Assembly (NCBI GenBank): GCA_009760855.2
Contig: WPIO01000013.1
Location: 4,037,001-4,101,000 of the forward strand
DNA length: 64,000 nt
Source: Cristatella mucedo
Lineage: Eukaryota; Bryozoa; Phylactolaemata; Cristatellidae
Direction: 5' to 3'
The position numbers and the translations under genes are program-made. The notes beneath the pieces were generated by a model. That model saw only the letters and a list, made by a program, of their open reading frames with translations, searched no databases and was not told the origin of the DNA. Positions 11,858 to 33,208 of the stretch are shown here, one piece after another (positions within the stretch are counted from its first letter, which is position 1; each line of letters begins with the position of its first letter).

Positions 11858-12757
11858 CTCAAGAGCCCGTACCCGTAGCGTAGAGATAAACTATTCGACT
11901 GCGACGGAGTGCTACGGGTTGCCCTAACTGGTCACGGCGTGCAACCACTCTGGTACGGCTCCAAGCCCAGAGAAGAACGCGGCCAATTGGCAAAGGCTGC
12001 ACAGCTGACTGCCTACTGCTTGGCCTGGCCTTGTATTCTCCGCCACCGTGGACTATCGCGTAGCGACGCGTGCCGTTATAATTCAGGAACGCGATTAGCA
12101 AGCATTTCGTCAGCGATCACCTGGCTAATTCAGTACGGCGCCATTTCAAAATGTGCTTGCTAGTCTAAAGCAGCGATCTGCAAGAATGAGAGCATGACAG
12201 AATGCTAAAACGAAAAGCTCACGGCTTTAGTCATTCGAGAAATCAGCTGCACACGCCGATGACCGACCGTCGATCCTAGAAGAATTGGCTTCTTAGTAGT
12301 GGCTTTCATTGGCTGCAATGAATGCAAAAGTGAATACTGGCGCCAGTGTGTGAAATGTGGCGCCAGTGATCGGCTTACTGCCCTGCCAATTTAGTCATAA
12401 TCGTACATACACAGTCGAAAAAGGGGGTCCCGGTAGAAACTTGCTGACTTGGCCAAAATAACCATTTTACTATTCGCTTTATTTTTCAAGGAGCATGTTT
12501 TTAACTTATTCTGACAGAGCTAGAACATAACATCGGGTAAGTACGTGACTGTAAAGCTCGTTGGCATACCATTTATGGTAACAATTTCAAGGGTTTGACA
12601 CCAACTTTAATAGAAGAGGAGTTATTTTGAAGGCCAAAATGTCCTTAAAACTAATAGAATACCTAAAAATAAGTTTAAAGCAATGGGAAACCTGTATTTT
12701 ACTTCGTCGCTAAATGGCCATTTTGGAGTACTAGTTCACAAGTTGCTCTAATAAAAA
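11858..12757. other. No gene seen
   Basis: Unique-looking, moderately AT-rich sequence. Open frames at 11859-12163 overlap on both strands and lack recognisable motifs. Confidence 0.5.
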
Positions 12758-12925
12758 AATACTAGCTGATTTAACAGCCTCATTTTTATAACGACAGAAG
12801 AGCCTTTATGGCTATCCCCGCCGCTTGCAGGGGCGATAAAGGATTGCCCGCCGCAGGATTCGAACCCACGACCTCGGGACCTAGGTCGTGAAAAGCAACC
12901 GCCTTACCTAGTGCAACATAATAGT
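12758..12925 (-). mobile_element. SINE2, tRNA-derived SINE
   Basis: The reverse complement of SINE2. The tail 'actagctgatttaacagcct' and 'agaagagcctttatggctat' comes first, then 'gattcgaacccacgacctcg' (tRNA B box, complement of gggttcgaatc) and 'gcaaccgccttacctagtg' (A-box side). Confidence 0.85.
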
Positions 12926-13465
12926 ATTTTCGTATGCTATAATGAAATTAAAATTCCTTCAAATATCCTATTTTTAGGCTATTGGTGAGTGCTTTCCTAC
13001 GAAAAAATGTATACCTCGATCCTAGGTACACTAATAATCAATTTGAACTCATGCTAAGAAGGAGTAATCGTTAATGTTACCCATTTCGTTTCACTTTCCT
13101 CAGTACAGCTCTTTTGAAGCGGTTCATTATAAAACGCTTTCGGTGCTTGCGAATAAAATCAGAATTTTTTGAGCTGCCTAAAAGAGTAAAAACTCTTACC
13201 AGCTCATTTGTCCAAACTAAAGTATCGTACGGCCCATGTTAGCAAGTTGCACCGGTTCCTCATTGAATTGCTCATTGTCCTCAAAGTCAAGGTCATTCAA
13301 TTGTAGATGCCTTCATTTGCATGCCCTAGCCCACCTATCTGAATATTTCCTAATCTCAGCTACCAATACCGTAAAGCACACGGTTAAAGGTTAAAGGCCA
13401 ATCAAGTAGCTTCATTTGTGTGGCGACAGGAGACCCTTTGCTGCTATCACTCCGCCACTAGGTAG
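12926..13465. other. No gene seen
   Basis: AT-rich sequence without a convincing frame. Near 13400-13450 a short degenerate match to the SINE2 tail may be present. Confidence 0.45.
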
Positions 13466-13728
13466 TACTACAAAACCTTGAAGTCGATGCTCTGCTTGAC
13501 TTGGAGCCAGTGCAGGTCGGAGGGAAGCGGTGTGATGTGGCAACTGCTCCGCTCACGACAGACAGGCCTAGCTGCAGAGTTTTGCACCAGCTGTGAGCAC
13601 CTGATTGCAAAGGCCGGTAGACCAGCAAGCAGTGTACAGAAGTCACGACGGGATGTCACAAATGTACTGACCAACTTAGATGCGGTATCCCTGCCTAAAC
13701 AAGCCCGAATTTTGTCAATGTTATGTAG
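13466..13728 (-). mobile_element. LINE family B, internal fragment
   Basis: The reverse strand encodes the RT C-terminal block (SQLVQNSAARPVCRERSSCH, with the family's ITPLPSDLHWL). Both ends are truncated. Confidence 0.85.
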
Positions 13729-13805
13729 CCGTCAAGGCGGCTGCTTTCTACAACTTCGGTCGCGAAGTCGTGGGTTCGAGTCCTGCAGCGGTCGATCCTT
13801 TATTG
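13722..13805 (+). mobile_element. SINE2, partial copy
   Basis: It contains 'gtcaaggcggctgctttcta', 'gtcgtgggttcgagtcctgc' (B box) and 'cgatcctttattgtcaactg'. This matches the central part of SINE2. The tail is lost where the CpG-rich region begins. Confidence 0.65.
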
Positions 13806-15636
13806 TCAACTGCAAGCGACGGTGCTCGACCGCAGCGACGCGGGCGCGCACCGACGCCGCACGGCGGGATGGAATTCCGCCACACTCTCGCTGCTGGCGA
13901 GCTGCTGGCATCTGAGGCGTCGAGCTCGACGCGACGACGTACGACGAGATCTACCGGCGACGGGAACACCTCGCCTCCGCGATGCTTGTGTCGCCGCGCG
14001 GCTTCGCGGTCATAGGGCTCCTCGCTCCTCTCACCTCAAAGAGCTCTCATCTCAAAGAGTCCGTCGCCTGCGCTCCTGCGCCGCTTCTTTGACTGCTGGC
14101 CACTTCCGCTGAACCGTTTCCTAATTTGATTCTCGGGACTCGGGCTCTTCCTTGGCCGCCGAAGGCGAGTCGAAGAAACGCGTCTGACCGTGACAGCAGC
14201 GCGATCAGTCTTCAGCACTGCACTTAGTTCGCCGCCGGCCCCGTCGGCTCTGCGGACGCGCGCACGTCGCTGCCCGCACGTCGCTGTCCGCACGATTAGC
14301 CCGGCACGGCAATCCGATCTGACTCGTCGGGCCAGCGACCTCGGCTGCGAAAGCGTCAGACGATCAGAAAAAATGGCTTCTCACTTCTGAGGAAAAAAGC
14401 CGAAGTTCGATGACCTCCGTCAGGTAAGCGCAGTTCAGCCTACGACGTCGGCACAAACCAGACAGCGAGCGCGCAATCGGCCGCTAAATAAAAATAAATT
14501 AATCCTAGCTGATTAAACAGCCTCTTTTTGTATAGCGACAGAAGAGCCTTGACGGCTATCACCACCGCTTGCAGTGGCGATACAGAATCGCCCACTGCAG
14601 GAATCGAACCCACGACCTGGTTCCCGAGGTCGTGAAAGCAACCGCCTTACCTAGTGTGCCATCACGGCTCACCAGCCGCGACCCACCCGGGCGCCGCCCT
14701 CCCTCCCCCGACAGTTTCATTCGCGACGCTCGATTGCGGCCATTTTTAATGCGAAGGCGACGCGAACACGTCAGTGCGCCATGACCTCATTTTGCGGTGC
14801 AGGACCTGCGTTGGGCAGAAAACTCTGCTCGACAAACCGCGGCAAGCTCTGCCGAGCGTTTTGCCCACCGCCGCCGCCGCCGCAGTTTTCAGCCCGCACG
14901 CGGTAGCTGACGACATTGCACGAGGTCGTCCGCAAGAAACAGCGCCCGACGCCATGCGCAGCCGTCGGATTGGTGGCGGGCCGCGGTCGGATAGGTTGAG
15001 AGCGCGCGCGCGCGCGCGCGTGAGAAGCCTGCTAGCTACGAGCCGTCGATCCGGGTGCGGTCTCGCGCGCGCGATCCGGCAGCAGCTTCGCGCGCTTGCG
15101 AGAGGAAGCGCACTAGCGTCGGAGCGTTGGCCGGCGCCGCTGCTCCGTCGTCAGGCGCTCCGAGCGCCGGAGCGCATCGCAAACAAGTCGGCGGCGCTCT
15201 CAATGGACACGTGCTTGGTTTGAAAACACGCTGCGCGCGCGCAGCGTTCAGCGCGCTCGCTCACCGCTCGCCGCGCTCGCCGCTGAATGCGCCGCTCGCG
15301 TCGGCGCTGGGACGAGTGCATTTCATCCCATTGAACGGCGCTCGTGGCTCCGAGCGGCGTCGAGTTTGTTTGGCTTGGCTAATGGCCTCGCATCCTGACC
15401 CGCCGCCATTGCCGTCGCCGTCGTCGCTCCGCGGGTGGCGACTCACTCTGAGACCGCCGCCGGCAGGACGAGTAGCGCAACTAGGTGGGCGACGGCGACG
15501 GGAGCGAGCACCGTCTGAGCAGTCCGACAGTCGGAGCCGGCAGTCCGGGCGGAGCAACTGGAAGCGCTTGCTGGCGGTGCAGGCCACCGCGGCCGCCGAG
15601 AGCTAGCGCCGCGCCGCGCCGCGCCGGCCCACGGCA
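13806..15636. promoter_or_regulatory. CpG island upstream of the Tctex1 gene
   Basis: GC content and CpG density are very high from about 13.8 kb up to the first ATG at 15637. One SINE2 copy (14500-14672) is inserted in it. Alternating CG runs occur at 15001-15020. No TATA box is obvious near the start, in keeping with a CpG-island promoter. The many long frames here have no stops because the DNA is GC-rich, and they are not reported as genes. Confidence 0.55.
14500..14672 (-). mobile_element. SINE2 copy
   Basis: It reads 'aatcctagctgattaaacag', 'gaagagccttgacggctatc', 'gaatcgaacccacgacctgg' and 'gcaaccgccttacctagtgt', the reverse complement of a nearly complete SINE2. Confidence 0.9.
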
Positions 15637-17375
15637 ATGGAAGAGGCGAGCGCTGCTGAGGAGACTGCCGCGTTCGCCGGCGGCGGCGGCGGCGGCGACG
15701 ACGAGGCGAAAGGCGGCGGCGGCGGACCCACCGCAGCATCCTCGCCCAAGTGCAACCTTCGCAAGAAAGCGGCGGCGCCGGCGGCGGCTGGCGTAGCGCA
15801 GGTCACCAAGGTGAAAGGTACGGGCGCGACCACGCGTAGCCCGACTCCGCCGGCGAGCTGCAGCGACTTTCGCCACCCGCTCGACCCGCGCGCGCGCCGT
15901 CCGATGAGTCGTCGTATGTCTACGAAAAGTGTCGTCTCTCCCCCTTACCCTGTTCCGGTGGGTATAGTATCGACAGCCTTAGGTCTAACATGGTAGCAGT
16001 GACCCTGAACCCTACGCCCTAAATTATAAGCCCTTACTTCAAAATTCTAAGCCCAGAGTCTTTCATCCTAAGCCCAAAATCTGCCATATAAAGTACTCGT
16101 GACATAGGCATGCACATTTTGCCATGCATATATATAATATACCTATAAAAATCCTGCGACCGGTTTCTTTTCTACGCGCGCAGCGGCCACGACAGGACGC
16201 GAATCAGCAGGAATAGATACCGGTCGCCATGTTGGTTTCGCATGAGCGAACTTCGGGTCGTGGACAAGTCCGCGGTGCCGCTGTCTATCCGCTAGTCCGA
16301 ACATGCTCGAGGGCGGCGGCGGCGGCGGCGGCGGCACAGCAGCCAGAAATGGAGACCACCGAACCGAGCCGCTGAAATCCACTTCAAGTTCTAAAGAATC
16401 TTCTGCTACGCTGCTAGCGTGCTGCTGCGATTTAAGCGCTCACAATGGACGCGAATCCATAGCGCCGCACACGAGAGCCGCCGCCGCCGCCGCCGATCTC
16501 GCCGCCGCCAATCTCGCCGGTCGGCCCTATCAGGCGGTCAATCCTAGCAAGTCATCTCGCGGTCGCGTAGCAAAGTCGTCGCGCGGTCGCGTAGCAAAGT
16601 CGGCGGCGGCGGCGGCGCTGAGAGCTGAGAGCTTTGGCTTCGGCTGCGAAGGCGCGAAATGGAGCTTCCAAGTAAGGACTCGCGCGGCTGCCGCCCTCCC
16701 GCCCCGAGCGGCGAGCCGGTCGGACGAGAGCGCGCGCGCGCGGCGGCGGCGGCGCGAGCGCCGACGAGCGGCGACGCGGGCTGCCTCGTCCTTTAATGCC
16801 GCTCCCCGTCTGCCGCCGCCGCAGAGAGCATACCGGAGGAGCTGAACCTGTCGGACGAGAGCGGCATCGGCGGCGCGGATGCTCTAACGAAGGAGGGCTT
16901 GGAGCGGAAGCGAAGCTCGCTGAAACCGCAGCCGCGCCGCAGCATCGCCTGGACGCCCACGTCGGCCGCCGGCGGCGGCGCTCTCAAGCCGCCGGCGCCG
17001 GCCGAGAAGAAGGCCAACACGTACCGGCTGGCGCCGACGAGCGCGGAGCGCTTCCGCGCCGACGGCAAGACGAGGAGCGCGCTGTACCAGGTGCTCGACG
17101 ACTACCTGCGCGACCGGACGTACGACGCGCGCAGCGCGCCGGCCCTGTGCAAGGAGATAGCCGACGCCGCGCGGCTGAAGGCCCGCGAGATGCACGGCGG
17201 CGCGGCGCGCTACAAGGTCGTCGTCAGCGTCGTGATCGGCCAGGACTCGCACCAGTCGCTTGCCGTCGCCAGCCGCTGCGTGTGGGACGTGGCGACCGAC
17301 ACGTACAGCGATGTCGAGTACACGAACGGCAACCTGTACGCGGTGCTCACCGTGTTCGGAGCGTACTACGAGTGA
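15637..17375 (+). CDS. Tctex1-domain dynein light chain (DYNLT4/DYNLT5-like)
   Basis: There are two exons: 15637-15817 (ATG in the strong context ggcaATGg) and 16825-17375. The intron is GT-AG, with donor 'aaag|gtacgg' and acceptor 'ccgccgcag|agagc', in phase 1. Together they give 243 aa. Residues 1-60 are rich in A, G and E. A linker follows (SDESGIGGADAL, RKRSSLKPQPRRSIAW), then ANTYRLAPT. The C-terminal 115 residues form a Tctex1 fold, with YKVVVSVVIGQDSHQSLAVA, SRCVWDVATDTYSDVEY and the terminal LYAVLTVFGAYYE. Family members are light chains of axonemal or cytoplasmic dynein, and this subgroup is linked to cilia. The assignment to the DYNLT4/5 subgroup rests on the N-terminal extension plus 'NTYxLxP'. 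The exact orthologue is uncertain. GC content is extreme throughout. Confidence 0.9.
15818..16824 (+). other. Intron 1 of the Tctex1 gene
   Basis: A GT-AG intron of about 1.0 kb. It contains a short AT-rich island (16010-16145) and a GGC trinucleotide run near 16310-16335. A frame open across 16303-16845 is a by-product of GC richness. Confidence 0.8.
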
Positions 17376-17619
17376 TCGGCCCAACCCCCCAGGAGACGTC
17401 GTCTCGCGAGGCGGGCTCGAGCGACAAAGGCGGCGGCGGCGGCGCGCGAGCGAGCGAAGCGCCGCGCCGGCGGAGCCGCGGGCGCTCGTTCCTTTCGTGC
17501 GCCGCGCCCGAGTGGCGCAGGAAATAGGGACGAGCTGTTTAAACGATGTTTTACGATACGCTGTTTAAAAGAAAAATAGATGCGCGACGCAGCGGCAGTA
17601 GCGCGCGCCGTCGCTGGTA

Positions 17620-17625
17620 AATAAA
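17620..17625 (+). terminator. Polyadenylation signal AATAAA of the Tctex1 gene
   Basis: The first AATAAA after the stop codon lies 245 bases downstream and in the right orientation. No cDNA evidence is available. Confidence 0.5.
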
Positions 17626-17863
17626 CCGCTGGACGACGGGCCGGTCTCGGTTTTTGCCTTCCGGCAGCGACTCGACGCCAGCGTCAGCCGCCGGAGCCAC
17701 GAGCTTAGGAAGCTTTGACGGTGGCTTTGCCTGCGAGCGCCACATCATGTCGCGGCCGCGGCTCTCGAGTCGTCGTGCGTCCGACGTGCCTCCCGAGATT
17801 CTGCATTTTAGCACTAGGACGTGCAATGCCTGGCGCCGCGCTGCGAACAGCCAGCAGCGCGGT

Positions 17864-17890
17864 GCCGGGCGTCAATTATTGACGCCCGGC
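17864..17890. other. 27-base palindrome with 13-base arms
   Basis: The arms gccgggcgtcaat and attgacgcccggc are perfect reverse complements around one central T. It lies just 3' of the Tctex1 gene. Confidence 0.9.
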
Positions 17891-17956
17891 GTCTTTGCTT
17901 AGCGAAGCTCCGTAGTAGTGCATTGATCGTACGCGGAGAGCAGACGCGCGTTCGCT

Positions 17957-17980
17957 GAGAGCGGACGCGCGTCCGCTCTC
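17957..17980. other. 24-base perfect palindrome
   Basis: The half-site gagagcggacgc is mirrored exactly. Two near copies flank it (cagacgcgcgttcgctgaga before, ccggagtctgctctcgcg after), making a nested inverted-repeat cluster. Confidence 0.9.
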
Positions 17981-18360
17981 CGGAGTCTGCTCTCGCGTCT
18001 GCTCTGCGGAGAACACGAAAAACGCCGCTACGCGACCCCCTGTTGCACCTAGAAAGCCCTCGCAACCATCACCGCCACCGCAGTTCGACCGAATACTTGG
18101 AACTAGGCGGCGGCCGCTAGACTAGCTGCCTCGGTCACTCTTGTGCCGGCCGCAAGTGGCGGCGGCCGCGACCGGCAGCCATCGCCGCCTGCGCCGCGTC
18201 GCAGGCGCCGGAACGAATGCGTCTCTATTCCTGCGAATGGCCGGTCGAGCGCAGAGAATGGCTTTGAGTGGATTGCGCGCATGACTGCCACTACAGCGGC
18301 CGCTTCGTCGCGGGCTTGCTTTCAGACGGCTCTCGAGCCTTTAAACGAGGTCGAGCGGCC

Positions 18361-18475
18361 CTGTGGTGCGACGCCGCCGGCCGCCGGGCTTGGCGACTCT
18401 AGCGGCACCGCCCCGCCCCGCCACGCCCCCATTCCATTGGACCGATAAAAGCCGTTCGCCCGCCGCGGCCGCCGC
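18361..18475 (+). promoter_or_regulatory. Core-promoter-like block (GC boxes, inverted CCAAT, TATA-like)
   Basis: In order: GC boxes (ccgccccgcc near 18410-18425, ccacgccccc at 18421), ATTGG (inverted CCAAT) at about 18435, and GATAAAAG at 18444. The spacing is typical of a plus-strand polymerase II promoter, with a start expected near 18475. No recognised coding exon follows before a LINE fragment at 18862. The transcript may be non-coding, or its exons may lie further on. Confidence 0.4.
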
Positions 18476-18530
18476 AGCTCGCCGTCGATCGGTGAAATAA
18501 CGCTTGCTATGCCCGCCGGATGTAAAGGGG

Positions 18531-18573
18531 GCGTGCGCAGTGAGCGGCGCTCAGCGCCGCTCACTGCGCACGC
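18531..18573. other. 43-base near-perfect palindrome (21-base arms)
   Basis: The left arm starts gcgtgcgcagtgagcggcgc. The right arm is its exact reverse complement, and only the single central base is unpaired. It lies about 80 bases after the TATA-like element, so a transcript from there would carry a very stable hairpin. Confidence 0.95.
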
Positions 18574-18861
18574 CGGCTGCTGCACCGCCGAAGAGCGCTA
18601 TATTAATCCTTAAATTATCGCCGCCGCCCCACGCTTCCGGGCGCTCTACGGCTAGGCCACGGCGGTGGCGCGCGAGGCTCTCGAGCGCAGCCGCTCGGAG
18701 AGGCTCTCTGCGGCGGCACCACTGCGGCCTCGCCGCATGCCGCCGCTCCGAGAGATCGGCGGCCGTCGATCGGAGTGCACGCGCGCGCGCGTGCGCGCGC
18801 CGCCACCTGCGCCCGCGCCGTTGGCGGGACGGATATAGAGCCAAGATCTTACGCTGATCCA

Positions 18862-19060
18862 TAATACCAAAGCCACGCCTTGGCTCCTCCCTGCCTAGCT
18901 GAACTGCTTCGCCAGTTTAAGCCTCCTCGTGCCCTCGGGTCCTGTGTGGACAATAAATTTGTCGTTCCACTCCTCCGTTTAAATACCTTTGGCGAAAAAA
19001 GCTTTTGCTCTGCAGGTCCTAGTCTGTGGAACTACAGACAGAGATACATTACACGCACGG
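18862..19060 (+). mobile_element. LINE family A, 3' fragment
   Basis: It contains 'aagccacgccttggctcctc', 'tagctgaactgcttcgccag', 'tcgggtcctgtgtggacaat' and 'ctctgcaggtcctagtctgt'. These are shared with the copies at 48.2, 54.0 and 55.3 kb and with the LINE at 28.2-31.4 kb. Confidence 0.85.
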
Positions 19061-19308
19061 CTGCTGGCACGTGCCAACGATCCGCAGCTTTAGACATATT
19101 TTAAAAAAAAAGATGGCTACGATTTAAGACAGAAGACTACGCTTCCGCTCAAGGCGGAGAGCCTTAAGATCGCGTGCAGATTCAAGGTCTGCTGCTGGAG
19201 GCTGCAATTTTTAGAGATAGAAGACCACATTTTACATTTGCGAATGAAGTAAAGGTGAGCCTGTCTGGCGTAGCACACTCTGCTTCGCGAAGTCCGGGAG
19301 TCGCTCTC

Positions 19309-20008
<700 letters not shown>

Positions 20009-20570
20009 AATAATAATAAAGCACTTGATAAAGTGCCCTCAGAGAACTTAATCTCTCTCTAGGCGTTTTACATTTGCTGTAAAGTGAAATGCAATTGAAT
20101 GGTAAGTAACATCATGCTTGAAAAACAAACAAAATGAATAACATGGTTAAGGGTGACATGCACAGGGTCAGCATGCAAATGCGGTTAGTGGCAGCATGCA
20201 CAGTGTCAGCACGCATAAGCACATGAAGGACAAATCACAGGGACCCACTAAATGCTGTCCTAAATAGGCGTGTTGTTAAGTTCTTTTTAAATGTGGTCAA
20301 GTCAGGGGATGCTCTGACGCAAGTCGGGAGAGAGTTCGTAGGCTTTGGGACTATACGAACTAAATGCACGGTCTCCAAAGGATTTGAGGCTTGTACGAGG
20401 CATTGGTAGACTGTTGGATTCCAAAAAGCGGGTGGTGCGATGCTTGGCCTGGTGGGGGAGTAGATCTGAGAGATAGACTGGAGCCAAAGAATGAAGGGGC
20501 CTAAAAGTGAGCAACAGAACCTTGAAGTCGATCCGTTGCTTGACTAATAGCCAGTGCAGGTAGGCGAGAA
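20009..20570 (-). mobile_element. LINE family B, 3' fragment
   Basis: It begins at its 3' tail (TAA)n and then the conserved 3' UTR. The minus-strand ORF end follows (LLTFRPLHSLAPVYLSDLLP and SLKSFGDRAFSSYSPKAYEL). It is collinear with the 11.2 kb copy. Confidence 0.9.
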
Positions 20571-20694
20571 GTCCATGCAAGTTCAATGCTTAACCCTTCT
20601 GAAAAACTTCTGGCTACGAACTTGTTTGCCCCAGAACTGAGGTAGGTTTCCCTATGATCTGAAACTTTCTCTCGCTGATTATTGACTGTCGAGC

Positions 20695-20825
20695 TGGTTT
20701 TGCCCGGCGGTTAAGTCGCTCGCCTAGACCGTGGGCTTGAGCCCCGTGGCATATGTGAAGCGCCTGAATGGAGATTGAGTTGTCCATAGGAGGGTGCTAT
20801 ACAAATGAATTATATTTTAATATTT
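20695..20825 (+). mobile_element. SINE1 copy
   Basis: It contains 'cggttaagtcgctcgcctag', 'gtgggcttgagccccgtggc', 'gaagcgcctgaatggagatt' and 'gtgctatacaaatgaatta'. The head is slightly shortened. Confidence 0.85.
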
Positions 20826-21494
<669 letters not shown>

Positions 21495-22213
21495 AGGCGC
21501 TACAAAATCAACCTGTTTACTTATGTAAGTTGTATAACTTTCTCCGTTCACGTTCAACGAACTGGATGCATACCGCAATTCCTAGCGAGGATCTTACTCT
21601 TGCTTCATTCCCAGCAAGCTAAGGACTCAAATTCGGTCAGAGAGGGTCCAATATAAAGTGTGCAGCCTTGTACCCAGCTTTCGTGTTTATCAACAGCAGG
21701 CACTGCTGCCGTTAGCTGGTATTGTACTGGTACCGCAAAGCGAACTAAGCAAGCAACTTGCCAGGTGCTCGTTTGCCTTCTTTTGACAGCACTTGTGGAC
21801 ACGTGGTCCCCTCGACACTTTATACATACAGGTCGTTGTTTCCTGACTTAGTTTTGCGGTGCAACGCGAACTAACCACACAATGTTGCGTTTGTTCGTTT
21901 GCCTTTCTCTGAGATCAATAGGTCTCCTTTGGCACTTTATGCAGATCGTTGTTCCTGATTCGGTTTTTTGTGCAAAAACCTTGCACTAACAAAGTAAGAA
22001 GAATTACTAAAACTAAGTAGCGATAGATGCGCAGCAATGCTAGTTAGTGGCTAAAATCAGTCAAAACTCTTCTGCTACGTTGTATTGTTTGGTGTTTGGG
22101 CACCATAACAGCTCTTGCCACTGTCGAAAACAAAAAGTGAACGCAGAGCAACCAAGAATGGTTGTTACATATACGTATTGAGCTGAAAAATCAATGAGGT
22201 TTACAGCATAGCA

Positions 22214-22219
22214 TTTAAT
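22214..22219 (-). terminator. Possible ATTAAA poly(A) signal of RNF11
   Basis: TTTAAT on the plus strand gives ATTAAA on the minus strand, about 575 bases after the RNF11 stop. No AATAAA was seen between. This is a weak assignment. Confidence 0.25.
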
Positions 22220-22314
22220 GCCCCTAGCAGCAAGGCTGGCTAGCATACACCGCCAATTTTTTGAATGAGAACCAGAGGAGATACACAAAAGCTACCTGGG
22301 AGTGGGCGTCGGAA

Positions 22315-22327
22315 GTTGCCAGGCAAC
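22315..22327. promoter_or_regulatory. X-box-like RFX site
   Basis: GTTGCC-A-GGCAAC is a perfect inverted repeat with a one-base spacer. It fits the consensus GTNRCC N(0-3) RGYAAC bound by RFX factors, which control ciliary genes in animals. Confidence 0.45.
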
Positions 22328-22366
22328 TAAAGTGATCGCTGGAAGCCGATTCGACAGCAGCCGAGA

Positions 22367-22380
22367 GTCGCCATGGTTAC
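22367..22380. promoter_or_regulatory. Second X-box-like RFX site
   Basis: GTCGCC-AT-GGTTAC lies 40 bases after the first site and fits the two-base-spaced X-box layout. Two in tandem are unlikely by chance, yet they lie in what should be the 3' flank or 3' UTR of RNF11. Confidence 0.45.
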
Positions 22381-22792
22381 AGAATTACAGGTTACTAAGC
22401 ATCATGCCACGGCCTCCTCCCCATCGAGCGGCCCGTTAGCCCATCGTCGTATCGCTCAGCAGCGGCCGTATATGTACAGCACTAGTTGACCAGACGATGG
22501 GACCTGCGCACGAGCTGCTCGTCGATGAAAACTCTCCAACATGGCCGCCGGAAATCCTCCATGCTGCTAAATAACAGGTGTGGGCCGCTCAATGGCCGGC
22601 CCGAAGAGAGAGCAGAGTGGCAGCAAGACCACGAATACGCATCACGCTTAAGTAGAATCCGCGGGCGCGCACCTTGCAACAATCGCGGCGATTCCCCGCT
22701 TCTCCTGCCTGCTCCATCCCTCAGAGCGGCACAATCTCCTCGATGAGCAGGGGAGGGCGGCGGCGCTGCGGGCATCTATCGCACGACGCGAC

Positions 22793-32345
<9,553 letters not shown>

Positions 32346-32600
32346 CGCACGGCCGTCGTATTCTGGCTATCTTGACAATTCGAGGCACTAACTGGAAAGT
32401 GCTCCGGTCAGCGGCGGTCCTGCGGCACCTGAGGCTAGGTTAGCAAAGCGAAACGGCGCAGTCACTAGGCAGTCCGCCCGGAAACCGGAAGTTAGCACCG
32501 GAAACGTGAGTAACTCTCCGGCTCCTCCCCTTCCCCCGCGCATGCGGCGGAACTTCTTCGCTTCGATGTCCCAACCGGTGGGCAAATGTGCACAATGCGA
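32346..32600 (-). promoter_or_regulatory. RNF11 5' UTR and promoter region
   Basis: GC-rich, CpG-containing DNA immediately upstream of the RNF11 ATG on the minus strand, with a C-rich block at 32520-32540. No TATA box was evident. Confidence 0.45.
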
Positions 32601-33208
32601 GTACTAGATCATATGAAATAATACAATTCTCTTTATTTTACTAGCTAACTCTAAAAGCAGCACACTTTTTATTACGTTTATGTAGCCTCTGTAATGCGTC
32701 CCACCCAAGCCGCAGCAAAAATATTTATATGTATGACAATATTTTCTATTGTACTGTTGAATATATATTATATTGTGTGCCGGAACAATATCAATATATT
32801 GTATTGTCCAGATTAACAGTATCAATACTTTTGTCATTTTTGTGTGCGCCTGCTGCTTCTGCTGTTGTAATAAGCGCACCAGCGTCGGCCACTAATGTGT
32901 GCCCCCCCCCCCACCCTGTAGCAGGCGGTTGGGCAGTTGACTCGGCGCAGCATTCGGCCTTTGAAGTAAGGGTGTGGCCCGACGCAGCCTTTGAAGTAAG
33001 GATGTGGCCCGCCGCAGATGCACTCCTCTATCTGCGGTGAGGCAGCCGGCTCGTAGACGTGCCCGTTAAGGGCATAAAGATCGAGTCTCGTTACCGCTCA
33101 TGTCCGCCCGCTCGTGTCTCCACGAGACTCCCACTAGAACAGCCGCCGCTGGAGCCGCTGCCATACAACACAATACTTGTGGGATGATAGCTTAGCTTAA
33201 GTCTTGAG

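Noticed and set aside
13722-13805. tRNA gene
   Set aside because: The B-box-like sequence belongs to SINE2. No cloverleaf could be completed, and the same holds for all SINE1/SINE2 copies.
14774-15606. Long plus ORFs upstream of the Tctex1 gene
   Set aside because: Open only because stops are rare in GC-rich DNA. They are rich in A, R, S and P, overlap one another and have no motif.
16303-16845. 180-residue plus ORF
   Set aside because: It lies in the Tctex1 intron and runs into exon 2 in the wrong frame. Composition-driven.
16796-17527. 243-residue plus ORF over exon 2
   Set aside because: A shifted-frame shadow of the Tctex1 domain exon. The 16825-17375 frame carries the conserved fold.
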